Below are positions 54,914 through 63,507 of a stretch of 64,000 nt of DNA, piece after piece. A program made the translations under genes and the position numbers. The DNA lies in NCBI GenBank assembly GCA_965203605.1, contig OZ241902.1:5022001-5086000 (forward strand). The letters run 5' to 3'. The stretch comes from JAPOUP01 sp965203605 (GTDB lineage: Bacteria > Pseudomonadota > Alphaproteobacteria > Rhodobacterales > Rhodobacteraceae). Every line of letters starts with the position of its first letter. Positions within the stretch are counted from its first letter, which is position 1. The notes under the pieces were generated by a model, which saw only the letters and a list, made by a program, of their open reading frames with translations, ran no database searches and had not been told where the DNA came from.

Positions 54914-55993
54914 ATGACGAATGCGGAGACATATTACAGAAAGGACTGGAACACACCTGCCCTCAATCCCATAACGGGCACCGAGGGCAACGACAATGGC
55001 CCCAACGGACTTGTGGGTGGCCGGGGCGACGATATCATCCGTGGTCTTGGCGGCAATGACCTTCTCTGGGGCCGCAACGGTTCCGACGAACTGATCGGCG
55101 GCAAGGGCAACGATTTCCTGGAGGGTGAGAAGGGCATTGAAAATTGGGTCGATTACGACACCTATGTCTTCCGGCCCGGTGACGGGTTCGACTACATCAA
55201 TATCCTCCAGCTCCACGAACAGGCGGCGGGGGACCTGCTCCGGTTCGAGGCCGCCAACGGCGCCGACCCGAAAATACGCTTCAGTGAATACAATGGCGAT
55301 GCGGTCATCGTGTACGGGGATGGCGGTGGCGGCGGCGTCCTGCGGTTCCATGGTGAGGACGCGCCGTCCGTCACGGCAGGGGAGAACGGCGGCACGGTCC
55401 GTATCGGCAACATGTCGCTGGCCGAGCTCAAGGCGTCCAACCTGCGTCTGCACGTTGTCGGCGACGAACGCGACAACCGGCTCAACGGCGCCTGGGGCGA
55501 CGATATCGTGGAGGGCGGCGACGGTGACGACAGGCTGCGCGGCCGCGATGGCGACGACAGGCTCTGGGGCGAGGCCGGGAATGACTTCCTGCATGGCGGC
55601 GCCGGGGATGACTTCCTGCACGGAGGCGCCGGCAACGACACGCTGCGCGGCGGCAAGGGCGACGACGTCCTCTATGGCGGTGGCGGCGACGACACGCTTT
55701 ATGGCGGCCGGGGCAACGACACGCTTGAGGTCTGGGGCGGTACCAACACGCTGACGGGCGGGGCCGGTCGGGACCGCTTCCATTTCATCCAGGCGGAGGA
55801 CGCCAGCGTGAGCACGGTCACCGATTTCGAGGATGGGCTGGACACGATCATCATCCGCGGGCAGACCTTCAGGGATATTGCCATCGCCCAGGAGGGGGAG
55901 GACACGGTCATCCGCTACGGCAATGCGGTGATCACGCTGGAGGATGTGCAGGCCCCGCTCCTGACCGAGGACGATTTCACGTTCGTTGCCTGA
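54914..55993 (+). CDS. RTX (hemolysin-type) calcium-binding repeat protein
   Basis: This 359-residue protein has two blocks of Gly-Asp-rich nonapeptide repeats. About four lie near residues 30-75 (GGRGDDIIRGLGGNDLLWG) and about eight lie near residues 195-290 (GGAGNDTLRGGKGDDVLYGG). Each repeat forms a calcium-binding parallel beta-roll. The C-terminus VITLEDVQAPLLTEDDFTFV fits a type I secretion signal region. ATG 54914 has AAGGAAC upstream. No secretion genes are in the window. No enzymatic domain is visible. Confidence 0.88.
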   Translation: MTNAETYYRKDWNTPALNPITGTEGNDNGPNGLVGGRGDDIIRGLGGNDLLWGRNGSDELIGGKGNDFLEGEKGIENWVDYDTYVFRPGDGFDYINILQLHEQAAGDLLRFEAANGADPKIRFSEYNGDAVIVYGDGGGGGVLRFHGEDAPSVTAGENGGTVRIGNMSLAELKASNLRLHVVGDERDNRLNGAWGDDIVEGGDGDDRLRGRDGDDRLWGEAGNDFLHGGAGDDFLHGGAGNDTLRGGKGDDVLYGGGGDDTLYGGRGNDTLEVWGGTNTLTGGAGRDRFHFIQAEDASVSTVTDFEDGLDTIIIRGQTFRDIAIAQEGEDTVIRYGNAVITLEDVQAPLLTEDDFTFVA

Positions 55994-56044
55994 TCCGGGT
56001 TCCACCGGTCAGGGTCACTGTCCAGGACGGGCATCAGGCGCCTT

Positions 56045-56428
56045 TCAATGTAACACTGTTGACTCAGTGCCGGCGTAGTCGCGCATGGCCCGGTAGTTTT
56101 CGGTGAAGAGTGACAGTATCCGGTATCCCTCCCATAGCTTTCGTGTGCCCGGCGTGGGCTGGCGCCTCGACGGGATGAATCCTGCGAGGCGCACGGTGTT
56201 GACGGCGAACTCCGCAGTGTCCTGTTGAAAGATCAGGCGCTGTGTCTGGAGGGCCATTGTCCACACAAGCGTCTTCTGGCCGGGACAGGGAGGTATGCAG
56301 TTCGTGGCTGCGGCGAGGGCGTCGTTCTGGCGTGTGATGGTGCCCTGGATCCCGAACCAGGTCATGGCATTGGGGCACCCCATGCGCTGGTCCTGACCGG
56401 ATGACTTTCCTGTCACTCCGGTGTCCAT
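56045..56428 (-). CDS. Hypothetical protein, 127 residues
   Basis: The frame has protein-like composition (TRQNDALAAATNCIPPCPGQ, FAVNTVRLAGFIPSRRQ, WEGYRILSLFTENYRAMRDY). I recognise no family. It is convergent with the RTX gene, 51 bases away. The start at 56428 is uncertain. It could be a passenger of the accessory patch or a remnant. Confidence 0.4.
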   Translation of the reverse strand: MDTGVTGKSSGQDQRMGCPNAMTWFGIQGTITRQNDALAAATNCIPPCPGQKTLVWTMALQTQRLIFQQDTAEFAVNTVRLAGFIPSRRQPTPGTRKLWEGYRILSLFTENYRAMRDYAGTESTVLH

Positions 56429-56449
56429 GCATATGTCGCGCAGGTCATC

Positions 56450-56608
56450 GGTAAGCGGCTAAAGTACGGCGTCCGTGGCGGTCCCATCCATCCTTTTCTG
56501 GTTTGACAGTATAGGGCATTGCCGGTTACCGAATGGCCCCGGGGGCGAATAACTTCGGTGGCCGCCATGGCGATGAGATCGGGATCGGGGACGGACGGGC
56601 CATGCGGA
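56450..56608. repeat. Repeat R1, copy B (uninterrupted)
   Basis: This matches the split copy at 52818-52882 plus 54219-54310. It shows the empty target of IS4 copy 2 (GACAGTATAGGGCATTG at about 56506). About 250 unique bases separate it from the MITE-like repeat. Confidence 0.65.
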
Positions 56609-56860
56609 TTCGCCGGCGGGCTCGGGCGGGAGCTTTCCCGTTGGCTCGGGACGGGCACCCTGCCGCCGGAGGTGGAGCAACCGCTCCAGTCGCCGGGCGG
56701 GTGCGGAATCCCCCGTCCGGTCCTGTCGTCCGGGAGGGCATGACGACGGCACGGACGCCGGATCCGGCGAGGTGGGCATCCGCCTGCTGCGGCCCGGTGA
56801 AGGGGACGCTCGATCCGAGGTGATGCGGATGGACTTTCGTGTCGCAAGAATGTCCGGGGC
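56609..56860. other. Unassigned spacer between the two repeats
   Basis: No gene is recognised between repeat R1 and the MITE-like copy. Confidence 0.3.
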
Positions 56861-57038
56861 GGGTGTAGCCCAATCCGGTGGATATATGTGAATGCCGCTG
56901 CCGTGCGTCGCTGTCCACACTCCATCCGCCATTGAGTGAAAGCGCACCGTCGGTCGGTTCCCCGGTCATTCCCTGACACGCGGCGGAGTCAGGCTGGCGG
57001 ATCCGGATCACAGTCATTGACAGGATTGGTCTACACCT
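56861..57038. repeat. MITE-like repeat, copy B (178 bp)
   Basis: The left end begins GGGTGTAGCCCAATCCGG and the right complement begins AGGTGTAGACCAATCCTG, so the inverted repeats are better kept than in copy A. The left end shares its first 15 bases with the ISKra4 element at 33222-34892. Flanks GTCCGGGGC and GTCCGGAAA may be a decayed 9-base target duplication. Its middle has no coding features. Confidence 0.68.
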
Positions 57039-57224
57039 GTCCGGAAATGGACAAAGGTTCAGTCCGACAGTCACTGTCATCAAGTCGATTTGTCAGCACC
57101 ATATGAAAAAACCGGTTGACCATCCCGCTCACCTAAGTCCTAAATCATCCATCGTCGAGCTACTCGCTCGCAATCCGGGTAAAGCCGGTTCGTCCGGCCA
57201 CCCCTACCAAAACGGGAGAGATTC

Positions 57225-58217
57225 ATGACCCTGAAAAACACAGTTATGGGTGCCGCGACAACACTTTGCCTGTCGGTCGCCGCCGCTCTGGCCGAGCCGG
57301 GGCTGATCATTGATCTTGGCGGCAAATTCGACAAATCTTTCAACGAAGCCGCATACAACGGCGCACAGCGTTGGGTCGCCGAGACAGGCGGAACCTATAT
57401 CGAAACGGAACTGCAGTCTGAAGCGCAGCGCGAGCAGAACATGCGAAAGATGGCTGAGCGCGGCGCGAATCCAATCGTCGTTCTGGGCTTCGCCAACGCA
57501 TCCACCTTGGAAAAAGTGGCGCCAGACTATCCCGATACCAGATTTGCGATCGTCGATATGGTGGTCGACGCTCCGAACGTAAGGTCCATCATCTACGCTG
57601 AACACGAGGGCAGCTATCTCGTCGGCATGCTCGCAGCGCTCGCATCCGATTCAGGCACTGTCGGATTTGTTGGCGGTATGGACATCCCCCTGATCCGTAA
57701 GTTTGCCTGCGGTTACGTACAGGGCGTGAAGGCGGTTAACCCGAATGCGACTGTAATCCAGAATATGACTGGGACAACCCCTGCGGCATGGAATGATCCC
57801 GTCAAGGGAGGTGAGCTGACCCGGACCCAGATCAGTCAGGGAGCCGATGTTGTCTACGCGGCGGCGGGCGGTACGGGCGTGGGTGTCCTGCAGGCTGCTT
57901 CTGACGCCGGAATCCTGTCGGTTGGTGTGGACAGCAACCAGAACTACATGCACCCCGGTAGCGTCCTGACGTCGATGATCAAGAGGGTTGACAACGCAAC
58001 CTATGAGACGTTCAGCAATGGCGTCGAAGGCTTCGAACCCGGTGTCAGCCTGATGAATCTGGCGGCTGAGGGCGTCGGCTATGCGCTCGACGAGCACAAC
58101 GAATCGCTCATCTCCGAAGAGATGATCGCACAGGTCGATGCGGCCAAGGCCATGATCATCTCCGGCGAGTTGGCTGTGCACGACTACATGTCGGACGATA
58201 GCTGCCCGGTTGAGTGA
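57225..58217 (+). CDS. BMP-family ABC substrate-binding protein (purine nucleoside type)
   Basis: This 330-residue periplasmic protein has a signal peptide ending near residue 23 (AAALAEP). The BMP fold shows LIIDLGGKFDKSFNEAAYNG, GFVGGMDIPLIRKFACGYVQG, and VYAAAGGTGVGVLQAA with SVGVDSNQNY. BMP proteins such as PnrA bind purine nucleosides. It heads the operon that ends in purine-nucleoside phosphorylase, which supports that ligand. A GGGAGAG ribosome site precedes ATG 57225. Confidence 0.92.
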   Translation: MTLKNTVMGAATTLCLSVAAALAEPGLIIDLGGKFDKSFNEAAYNGAQRWVAETGGTYIETELQSEAQREQNMRKMAERGANPIVVLGFANASTLEKVAPDYPDTRFAIVDMVVDAPNVRSIIYAEHEGSYLVGMLAALASDSGTVGFVGGMDIPLIRKFACGYVQGVKAVNPNATVIQNMTGTTPAAWNDPVKGGELTRTQISQGADVVYAAAGGTGVGVLQAASDAGILSVGVDSNQNYMHPGSVLTSMIKRVDNATYETFSNGVEGFEPGVSLMNLAAEGVGYALDEHNESLISEEMIAQVDAAKAMIISGELAVHDYMSDDSCPVE

Positions 58218-58258
58218 CCGACGGCCCAACGCCGCGGAATGCACTGGGAGGAAACTGG

Positions 58259-58606
58259 ATGACCGATGCCATTGACCGTTTTTTTGCGGCATGGGGCGAA
58301 AGTGACCAAGGCAGCCGGGCGGAACTGCTCCGCTCGGCTGTGACCGGGAATTTTCGCTACGCAGACCCACACGCGCCTGAACCGATCACCTCGGTTGCCG
58401 GAATGCTGGAATTCCTTCAGCAGTTCCCGCCCGGTGCGAGCGCCAAAGTGATTGAGCCCATGGACAGCCATCATGGCCATGTCCGCGCCAATGTCACATT
58501 CGACTTCGGTGGCGGAAAGTCGATGGTTGGCCAATACTTCGCAGACCTCGACGGGGACGGAAAGATTGTCCGGATAATCGGCTTTCCCGGCAAGGGGGCT
58601 GAATGA
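58259..58606 (+). CDS. SnoaL/NTF2-like small protein
   Basis: This 115-residue protein has an NTF2-like cone fold pattern: IDRFFAAWGESDQGSRAELL, then FRYADPHAPEPITSVAGML and HGHVRANVTFDFGGG. ATG 58259 has GGGAGGAAAC upstream. It overlaps the ABC ATPase start by 4 bases, so it is co-translated with the transporter. The role is unknown; it may act on a nucleoside or its breakdown product. Confidence 0.78.
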   Translation: MTDAIDRFFAAWGESDQGSRAELLRSAVTGNFRYADPHAPEPITSVAGMLEFLQQFPPGASAKVIEPMDSHHGHVRANVTFDFGGGKSMVGQYFADLDGDGKIVRIIGFPGKGAE

Positions 58607-60135
58607 AGGCTCCGGCCATTGAGCTAAAGGGGGTTTCCAAGGCCTTTGGACCCGTCCAGGCCAACAGGAATATCCACATCAAGGTCCTGCCTGGAACAAT
58701 CCACGGCATCATCGGCGAAAACGGGGCCGGAAAGTCGACATTGATGTCGATTCTTTACGGTTTCTACCAAGCGGATTCCGGCGAAATCTTCATCAACGGA
58801 GACCGGATGGACATCAGCGAGCCGCAACAGGCCATCGCCGCAGGAATCGGAATGGTCTTCCAGCACTTCAAGCTTGTGCAGAACTTCACCGTCCTGGAGA
58901 ACATCATTCTTGGAGCCGAGGATGGCGCTATGCTGCAGCCGTCCAAAGCGAAGGCGCGTGAGGAACTGAAACGGCTCGCGGAGGAATACGAACTCAACGT
59001 GGACCCTGACGCCCTGATCGAGGACATCGGCGTCGGAATGCAGCAGCGGGTCGAGATCCTGAAGGCGCTCTACCGGCAAGCCGACATTCTCATTCTCGAC
59101 GAGCCCACGGGTGTGCTTACGCCAGCCGAAGCCGATCACCTGTTCCGCATACTGGAGGGGTTGAGAGACCAAGGGAAGACGATCATCCTCATCACTCACA
59201 AGCTGCGAGAGATCATGGAGGTCACCGATACCGTGAGCGTCATGCGGCGGGGTGAGATGGTGGCCACCGTTCAGACCAGCGAGACCAGTCCGGAGCAGCT
59301 TGCGGAACTGATGGTGGGACGGAAGGTTCTATTGCGCATCGACAAGAGACCTGCCAATCCCGGCAACACGGTGCTGGACATCGAGAATCTCAGCGTAATC
59401 GACGCAGATGGTGTCCAGCGACTGCGTGAAGTGTCCCTTGAGGTCCGTGCAGGTGAGATTCTCGGAATTGCCGGTGTTGCCGGAAACGGCCAGTCTGAGC
59501 TTCTGGAGGTGCTCGGCGGAATCACGGCCGCGACTGGATCCGTCAGAATCAACAAGGTCGGCATTGACTTGACAGGGCGACATTCAGATGGGCAGTCGCG
59601 GCGGGGTCATGGAATCGCGCACGTTCCTGAAGACCGCCAGCATCTGGGCCTTATCATGGATTACTTCGCTTGGGAGAACATGGCATTCGGCTATCACCAC
59701 GACCCAGCCTATCAGAAAAACCGGATACTGATGGACAACGCGGCCATCCGCAGGGAATCGGAACGGAAAATGAAGGAGTTCGATGTCCGGCCTCCATCCC
59801 CGGGACTCCCGGCCAAGAGCTTCTCGGGAGGCAACCAGCAGAAGCTTGTGCTCGCCCGCGAAATGACGCGCGGACCTGACCTGCTTCTTGTCGGCCAGCC
59901 GACGCGAGGCGTAGACATCGGTGCCATTGAGTTTATCCACCAGCACATAGTCGACCTTCGCGACGAGGGCGCCGCGATCCTTTTGGTCAGCGTGGAGCTT
60001 GACGAAATCATGTCCCTCTCCGACAGGATCGCGGTGATGTTCGACGGTCGCATCATGGGAGAACGCCTGCCTGGCGAGACCGATGAGCGTGAACTCGGCC
60101 TTCTGATGGCTGGCGTTGGTGCCAGAGCCGCATGA
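58603..60135 (+). CDS. Nucleoside ABC importer ATP-binding protein
   Basis: This 510-residue protein has two nucleotide-binding domains. The first has GIIGENGAGKSTLMSILYGF and LILDEPTGVLTPAEADHLF. The second has GIAGVAGNGQSELLEVLGG, SFSGGNQQKLVLAREMTRG and LLVGQPTRGVDIGAIEFIH. The degenerate second Walker A and the GQPTRGVD box are typical of sugar/nucleoside (NupA/YufO-like) ATPases. It is coupled with its neighbours by ATGA-type overlaps. Confidence 0.94.
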   Translation: MKAPAIELKGVSKAFGPVQANRNIHIKVLPGTIHGIIGENGAGKSTLMSILYGFYQADSGEIFINGDRMDISEPQQAIAAGIGMVFQHFKLVQNFTVLENIILGAEDGAMLQPSKAKAREELKRLAEEYELNVDPDALIEDIGVGMQQRVEILKALYRQADILILDEPTGVLTPAEADHLFRILEGLRDQGKTIILITHKLREIMEVTDTVSVMRRGEMVATVQTSETSPEQLAELMVGRKVLLRIDKRPANPGNTVLDIENLSVIDADGVQRLREVSLEVRAGEILGIAGVAGNGQSELLEVLGGITAATGSVRINKVGIDLTGRHSDGQSRRGHGIAHVPEDRQHLGLIMDYFAWENMAFGYHHDPAYQKNRILMDNAAIRRESERKMKEFDVRPPSPGLPAKSFSGGNQQKLVLAREMTRGPDLLLVGQPTRGVDIGAIEFIHQHIVDLRDEGAAILLVSVELDEIMSLSDRIAVMFDGRIMGERLPGETDERELGLLMAGVGARAA

Positions 60136-61232
60136 TGGACGGAATGCCAAAGTGGGTGGATGTGGTGTTGATCCCACTGATCAACCTGATCCTCGCGCTC
60201 ATCGTTTCCGGGTTGGTCGTTCTGTACATTGGCGAAGACCCCTTCCGATCGATGTTGATCATGGTGAAGGGTGCTGTCGGTTCGACCTACGGCTGGGGCT
60301 ATACGCTCTACTATGCCACGAACTTCATCTTTACGGGGCTTGCGGTCGCGGTCGCCTTCCAGGCGAAGCTCTTCAATATCGGTGGGGAGGGGCAGGCAGC
60401 AATAGGGGGATTGGGCGTGGCGCTTGTCTGCCTTGCGATTCCTTGGCCGCATTGGACGTTGGCCTTGCCTTTCGCGATACTCGGTGGTGCGGTGTTCGGA
60501 GCGGCCTGGGCGGCCATCCCGGCCTTCCTTCAGGCCACACGCGGCAGCCATATTGTCATTACAACGATCATGTTCAATTTCATCGCCTCCGCGCTGATGG
60601 TCTACCTGCTGGTGAACGTGCTGAAGGAACCGGGATCCATGGCACCGGAGACGGCGCGCTTTCCAGAGGGAACCTTTCTTCCCAACGCCTATGACATGAC
60701 CAGCGTCATCGGTCTGGGATTTTCGCGATCGGCTCCTGCGAACGTTACATTCTTCGTCGCCCTGATTTGCTGCGTCTTGGTCTATGTCCTCCTCTGGCAC
60801 ACCCGGCTCGGCTATCAGATCCGGGCCTTTGGCCATTCTGAACCAGCGGCAGTCTATGCGGGTATACCACCGGTACGTATCACGATGGTCACCATGCTCA
60901 TTTCCGGTGGACTGGCAGGGCTGATGGGGATCAATGCCGTAATGGGGGAAGCGGAACGACTCGTGACGGACCCCGTTCAGGGCGCCGGATTTGTCGGAAT
61001 CGCAGTTGCGTTGATGGGACGGTCGCATCCTCTGGGTGTGCTCCTGGCCGGGCTGCTCTTCGGAATGCTGTATCAGGGGGGAGGAGAGCTTGAATTTGAA
61101 ATCCCCGCCATCAGCCGTGAGATGATCCTGGTGATCCAGGCTCTGGTAATCCTGTTCACGGGTGCCCTGGACAACATGATCCGTCTGCCAGTTCGGCGAC
61201 TCTTCCTGAAATTCAGAAAGAGGGCTGTCTGA
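60132..61232 (+). CDS. Nucleoside ABC importer permease 1
   Basis: This 366-residue membrane protein has about nine hydrophobic segments. Family motifs are FNIGGEGQAAIGGLG, TTIMFNFIASALMVYLL and IRAFGHSEPAAVYAGIPPVR, the last near the ATPase-coupling region. It matches the YufP/NupB type. Its start overlaps the ATPase stop by 4 bases. Confidence 0.93.
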   Translation: MMDGMPKWVDVVLIPLINLILALIVSGLVVLYIGEDPFRSMLIMVKGAVGSTYGWGYTLYYATNFIFTGLAVAVAFQAKLFNIGGEGQAAIGGLGVALVCLAIPWPHWTLALPFAILGGAVFGAAWAAIPAFLQATRGSHIVITTIMFNFIASALMVYLLVNVLKEPGSMAPETARFPEGTFLPNAYDMTSVIGLGFSRSAPANVTFFVALICCVLVYVLLWHTRLGYQIRAFGHSEPAAVYAGIPPVRITMVTMLISGGLAGLMGINAVMGEAERLVTDPVQGAGFVGIAVALMGRSHPLGVLLAGLLFGMLYQGGGELEFEIPAISREMILVIQALVILFTGALDNMIRLPVRRLFLKFRKRAV

Positions 61233-62278
61233 TGGACCTGCTGACCGTCCTGCAGATCCTCGACTCGGCGCTTCGGCTCGCCACGCCCCTCCTGTTCGCT
61301 TGCCTTGCAGGACTCTTCTCGGAACGTGCCGGCATTTTCGATATTGGTCTGGAAGGCAAGATTCTCGCGTCGGCCTTCACCGCGGCATCGGCTTCGGCGC
61401 TGATGATGGCGTATGTCGACGCACCTATGCTGATCTGCATTCCGTTGACCAGCGCCTGTCTTGGGTTGGCGGGTGGGGTGCCGGTTGCGCCCATAGTGTT
61501 CGGGGTGCTGGCTGGGATGGCTGCCTCCGTCGCTCTTGCGCTCCTACATGGCGTCGCCTCGATCACCTTTCGGGGAAACCAGTTGATTTCGGGCGTTGCC
61601 ATCAACTTCCTCGCCTCCGGCATCACGGTCATCATTGGCGAAAGCTGGTTTGGTCTTGGCGGCCGAACGCCCCAGCTCGAAGGCTCCGCACGCTTTCAGG
61701 AAGTCACTTTGCCGTTTGCCGAGCAGCTGAGGGATGTACCAGTGTTCGGGCCTGTCTACCATGAGTTGCTGTCTGGCCATACGCTGCTCGTTTACGTCGG
61801 CCTCCTAACGGTCGTTCTTACATGGTGGGTGTTGTTTCGAACCCGTTTCGGCCTTCGACTCAGGGCTGTTGGCGAGAATCCGGAGTCTGTGGACACGGCA
61901 GGCGTATCAGTCATCAGGCTCCGGTATACAGCGGTATTGATCTGTGGACTGCTCTGCGGGCTTTCGGGCACTTATCTGGCCACGGGTCTGGCGGCGGGTT
62001 TCGTGAAGGAGATGAGCGCGGGACGCGGCTTCATCGCCCTTGCGGCCCTAATATTCGCGAAGTGGCGACCCGGTTACGCGTTGGTCGCCTGCCTTCTGTT
62101 CGGACTCCTGGAAGCGATTGGCAACCGGTTCCAGAACATTGACATCTTCGGCATTCAAATTCCAGTTCAGTTCATGCAGGCGCTTCCCTATATCCTGACA
62201 GTTGTGATCCTGGCGGGATTTGTAGGCAAGGCCATACCACCACGCGCTGGGGGGGAGCCCTATGTCAAGGAACGTTGA
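61232..62278 (+). CDS. Nucleoside ABC importer permease 2
   Basis: This 348-residue membrane protein has LRLATPLLFACLAGLFSERA and FDIGLEGKILASAFTAA, followed by FRGNQLISGVAINFLASGIT and LRAVGENPESVDTAGVSVIR. It matches the YufQ/NupC type and forms the channel with permease 1. The start shares one base with the previous stop. The end overlaps the phosphorylase gene by 17 bases. Confidence 0.93.
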   Translation: MDLLTVLQILDSALRLATPLLFACLAGLFSERAGIFDIGLEGKILASAFTAASASALMMAYVDAPMLICIPLTSACLGLAGGVPVAPIVFGVLAGMAASVALALLHGVASITFRGNQLISGVAINFLASGITVIIGESWFGLGGRTPQLEGSARFQEVTLPFAEQLRDVPVFGPVYHELLSGHTLLVYVGLLTVVLTWWVLFRTRFGLRLRAVGENPESVDTAGVSVIRLRYTAVLICGLLCGLSGTYLATGLAAGFVKEMSAGRGFIALAALIFAKWRPGYALVACLLFGLLEAIGNRFQNIDIFGIQIPVQFMQALPYILTVVILAGFVGKAIPPRAGGEPYVKER

Positions 62279-63065
62279 CGATTTAGTCGATCTTGTCCGT
62301 GGCCGCGCAGGAGATGAACCGCCAGCTCTCGGCCTGATCCTGGGATCCGGGCTTGGGCATCTTGCTGAAGAGATAGATGGATCCTCCATCGACTATGCCG
62401 ACCTTGCCGGATTTCCGCACGCTGGCGTTAGCGGACATAACCCGAGACTTGTGATCGGCAAGTTGGAAGGCGTGCGTGTAGCCGTCCTGGGAGGGCGTGC
62501 GCATTACTACGAGTCAGGCAGGTCCGACGCCATGCGGCTCCCTCTTGAGGTTTTGAAGGCTCTGGGAGTGGACAGGTTGATTCTGACCAACGCGGCAGGG
62601 TCGATGCGTCCGGACATACCTCCGGGTGATTTGATGCTGTTGACCGATCATATAGATTTCTCGGGCCGAAATCCACTGATGGGTGAGCCGTCGGATGCAC
62701 GCTTTGTTCCGATGACAGACGCCTATGATCCGGAACTGCGCGCCGGTCTCATTTCAGCGGCGGCCCAAGAGGGAATGGAACTTAAGCAGGGAGTCTATGT
62801 CTGGTATTCCGGACCTTCGTTCGAGACCCCGGCGGAAATCCGAGCGCTTGGCGTGCTCGGAGCGGACGCGGTCGGAATGTCGACAGTGCCAGAAGTCATC
62901 CTTTCGCGGTTCCTTGGGCTTAAGGTCGCGGCGATTTCGGTCATCACGAACATGGCAGCTGGACTTTCCGACGAAGCGATCAGTCACGAGCATACCAAGT
63001 CCATGGCACCTCTTGGCGCCGCCAAGCTGGAACGCATCCTTCGCAGGCATCTATCGTGTGGCTGA
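62262..63065 (+). CDS. Purine-nucleoside phosphorylase (PNP type I)
   Basis: This enzyme splits purine nucleosides with phosphate to base and (deoxy)ribose-1-phosphate. The 267-residue protein has LGLILGSGLGHLAEEI, GRAHYYESGRSDAMRLP, LILTNAAGSMRPDIPPGDLM, GVYVWYSGPSFETPAEIR and VGMSTVPEVILSRFLGLKV, all marks of the trimeric class. It closes the nucleoside operon. In relatives deoC, deoA and cdd often follow; here the operon ends and an unrelated segment begins. Confidence 0.94.
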   Translation: MSRNVDDLVDLVRGRAGDEPPALGLILGSGLGHLAEEIDGSSIDYADLAGFPHAGVSGHNPRLVIGKLEGVRVAVLGGRAHYYESGRSDAMRLPLEVLKALGVDRLILTNAAGSMRPDIPPGDLMLLTDHIDFSGRNPLMGEPSDARFVPMTDAYDPELRAGLISAAAQEGMELKQGVYVWYSGPSFETPAEIRALGVLGADAVGMSTVPEVILSRFLGLKVAAISVITNMAAGLSDEAISHEHTKSMAPLGAAKLERILRRHLSCG

Positions 63066-63507
63066 TCAGGTCACGGAAGCCGGTGCGGATGTGACTTTCG
63101 GTCGGATCCCGTCCACGGGCTTGACGGTAATTTCTCCGCTCTCAAACCGACCATGTATGTCGAACGCGGGATTTCTGTCGCTGAATGGCTCTAAGTGTTG
63201 GTCCGGATAGTCCGGGAAAATTGGCGAAATCGTGGAGGTGGGAGATCCCGAGCGGAAGCGACGATTCCGGGTCGGATAGCCGGCCATCATTGTGGTGATG
63301 GGTAGAGGGACTTCAGCCTGAACAGGCCGTCGACCGACTTCGCTTCCTCCGGCCAACTGCTGTGTTTCGGCGTTTGGCGGATTCCGGAGCGGTCGACGAG
63401 CCGCGGAAGCCTCAGTCGATCCGAATGCCTCGGACTGGTTCGAAAGCCTGCGGGTGATTCGGACAGAAGCGCTTCACCATGGGTATAATGGGTACGTGAC
63501 CATTCAT
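63066..63507. other. Stretch between the nucleoside operon and the Fic gene
   Basis: A minus-strand frame (about 63066-63284) reads YPTRNRRFRSGSPTSTISP and FDIHGRFESGEITVKPVDG, and has some protein-like character. No family is recognised. Loss of further nucleoside genes here is possible. Confidence 0.35.

Noticed and set aside
55480..55720. Tandem DNA repeats suggesting an array or CRISPR
   Set aside because: The repeats are codons for RTX nonapeptides with variable positions and no spacers.
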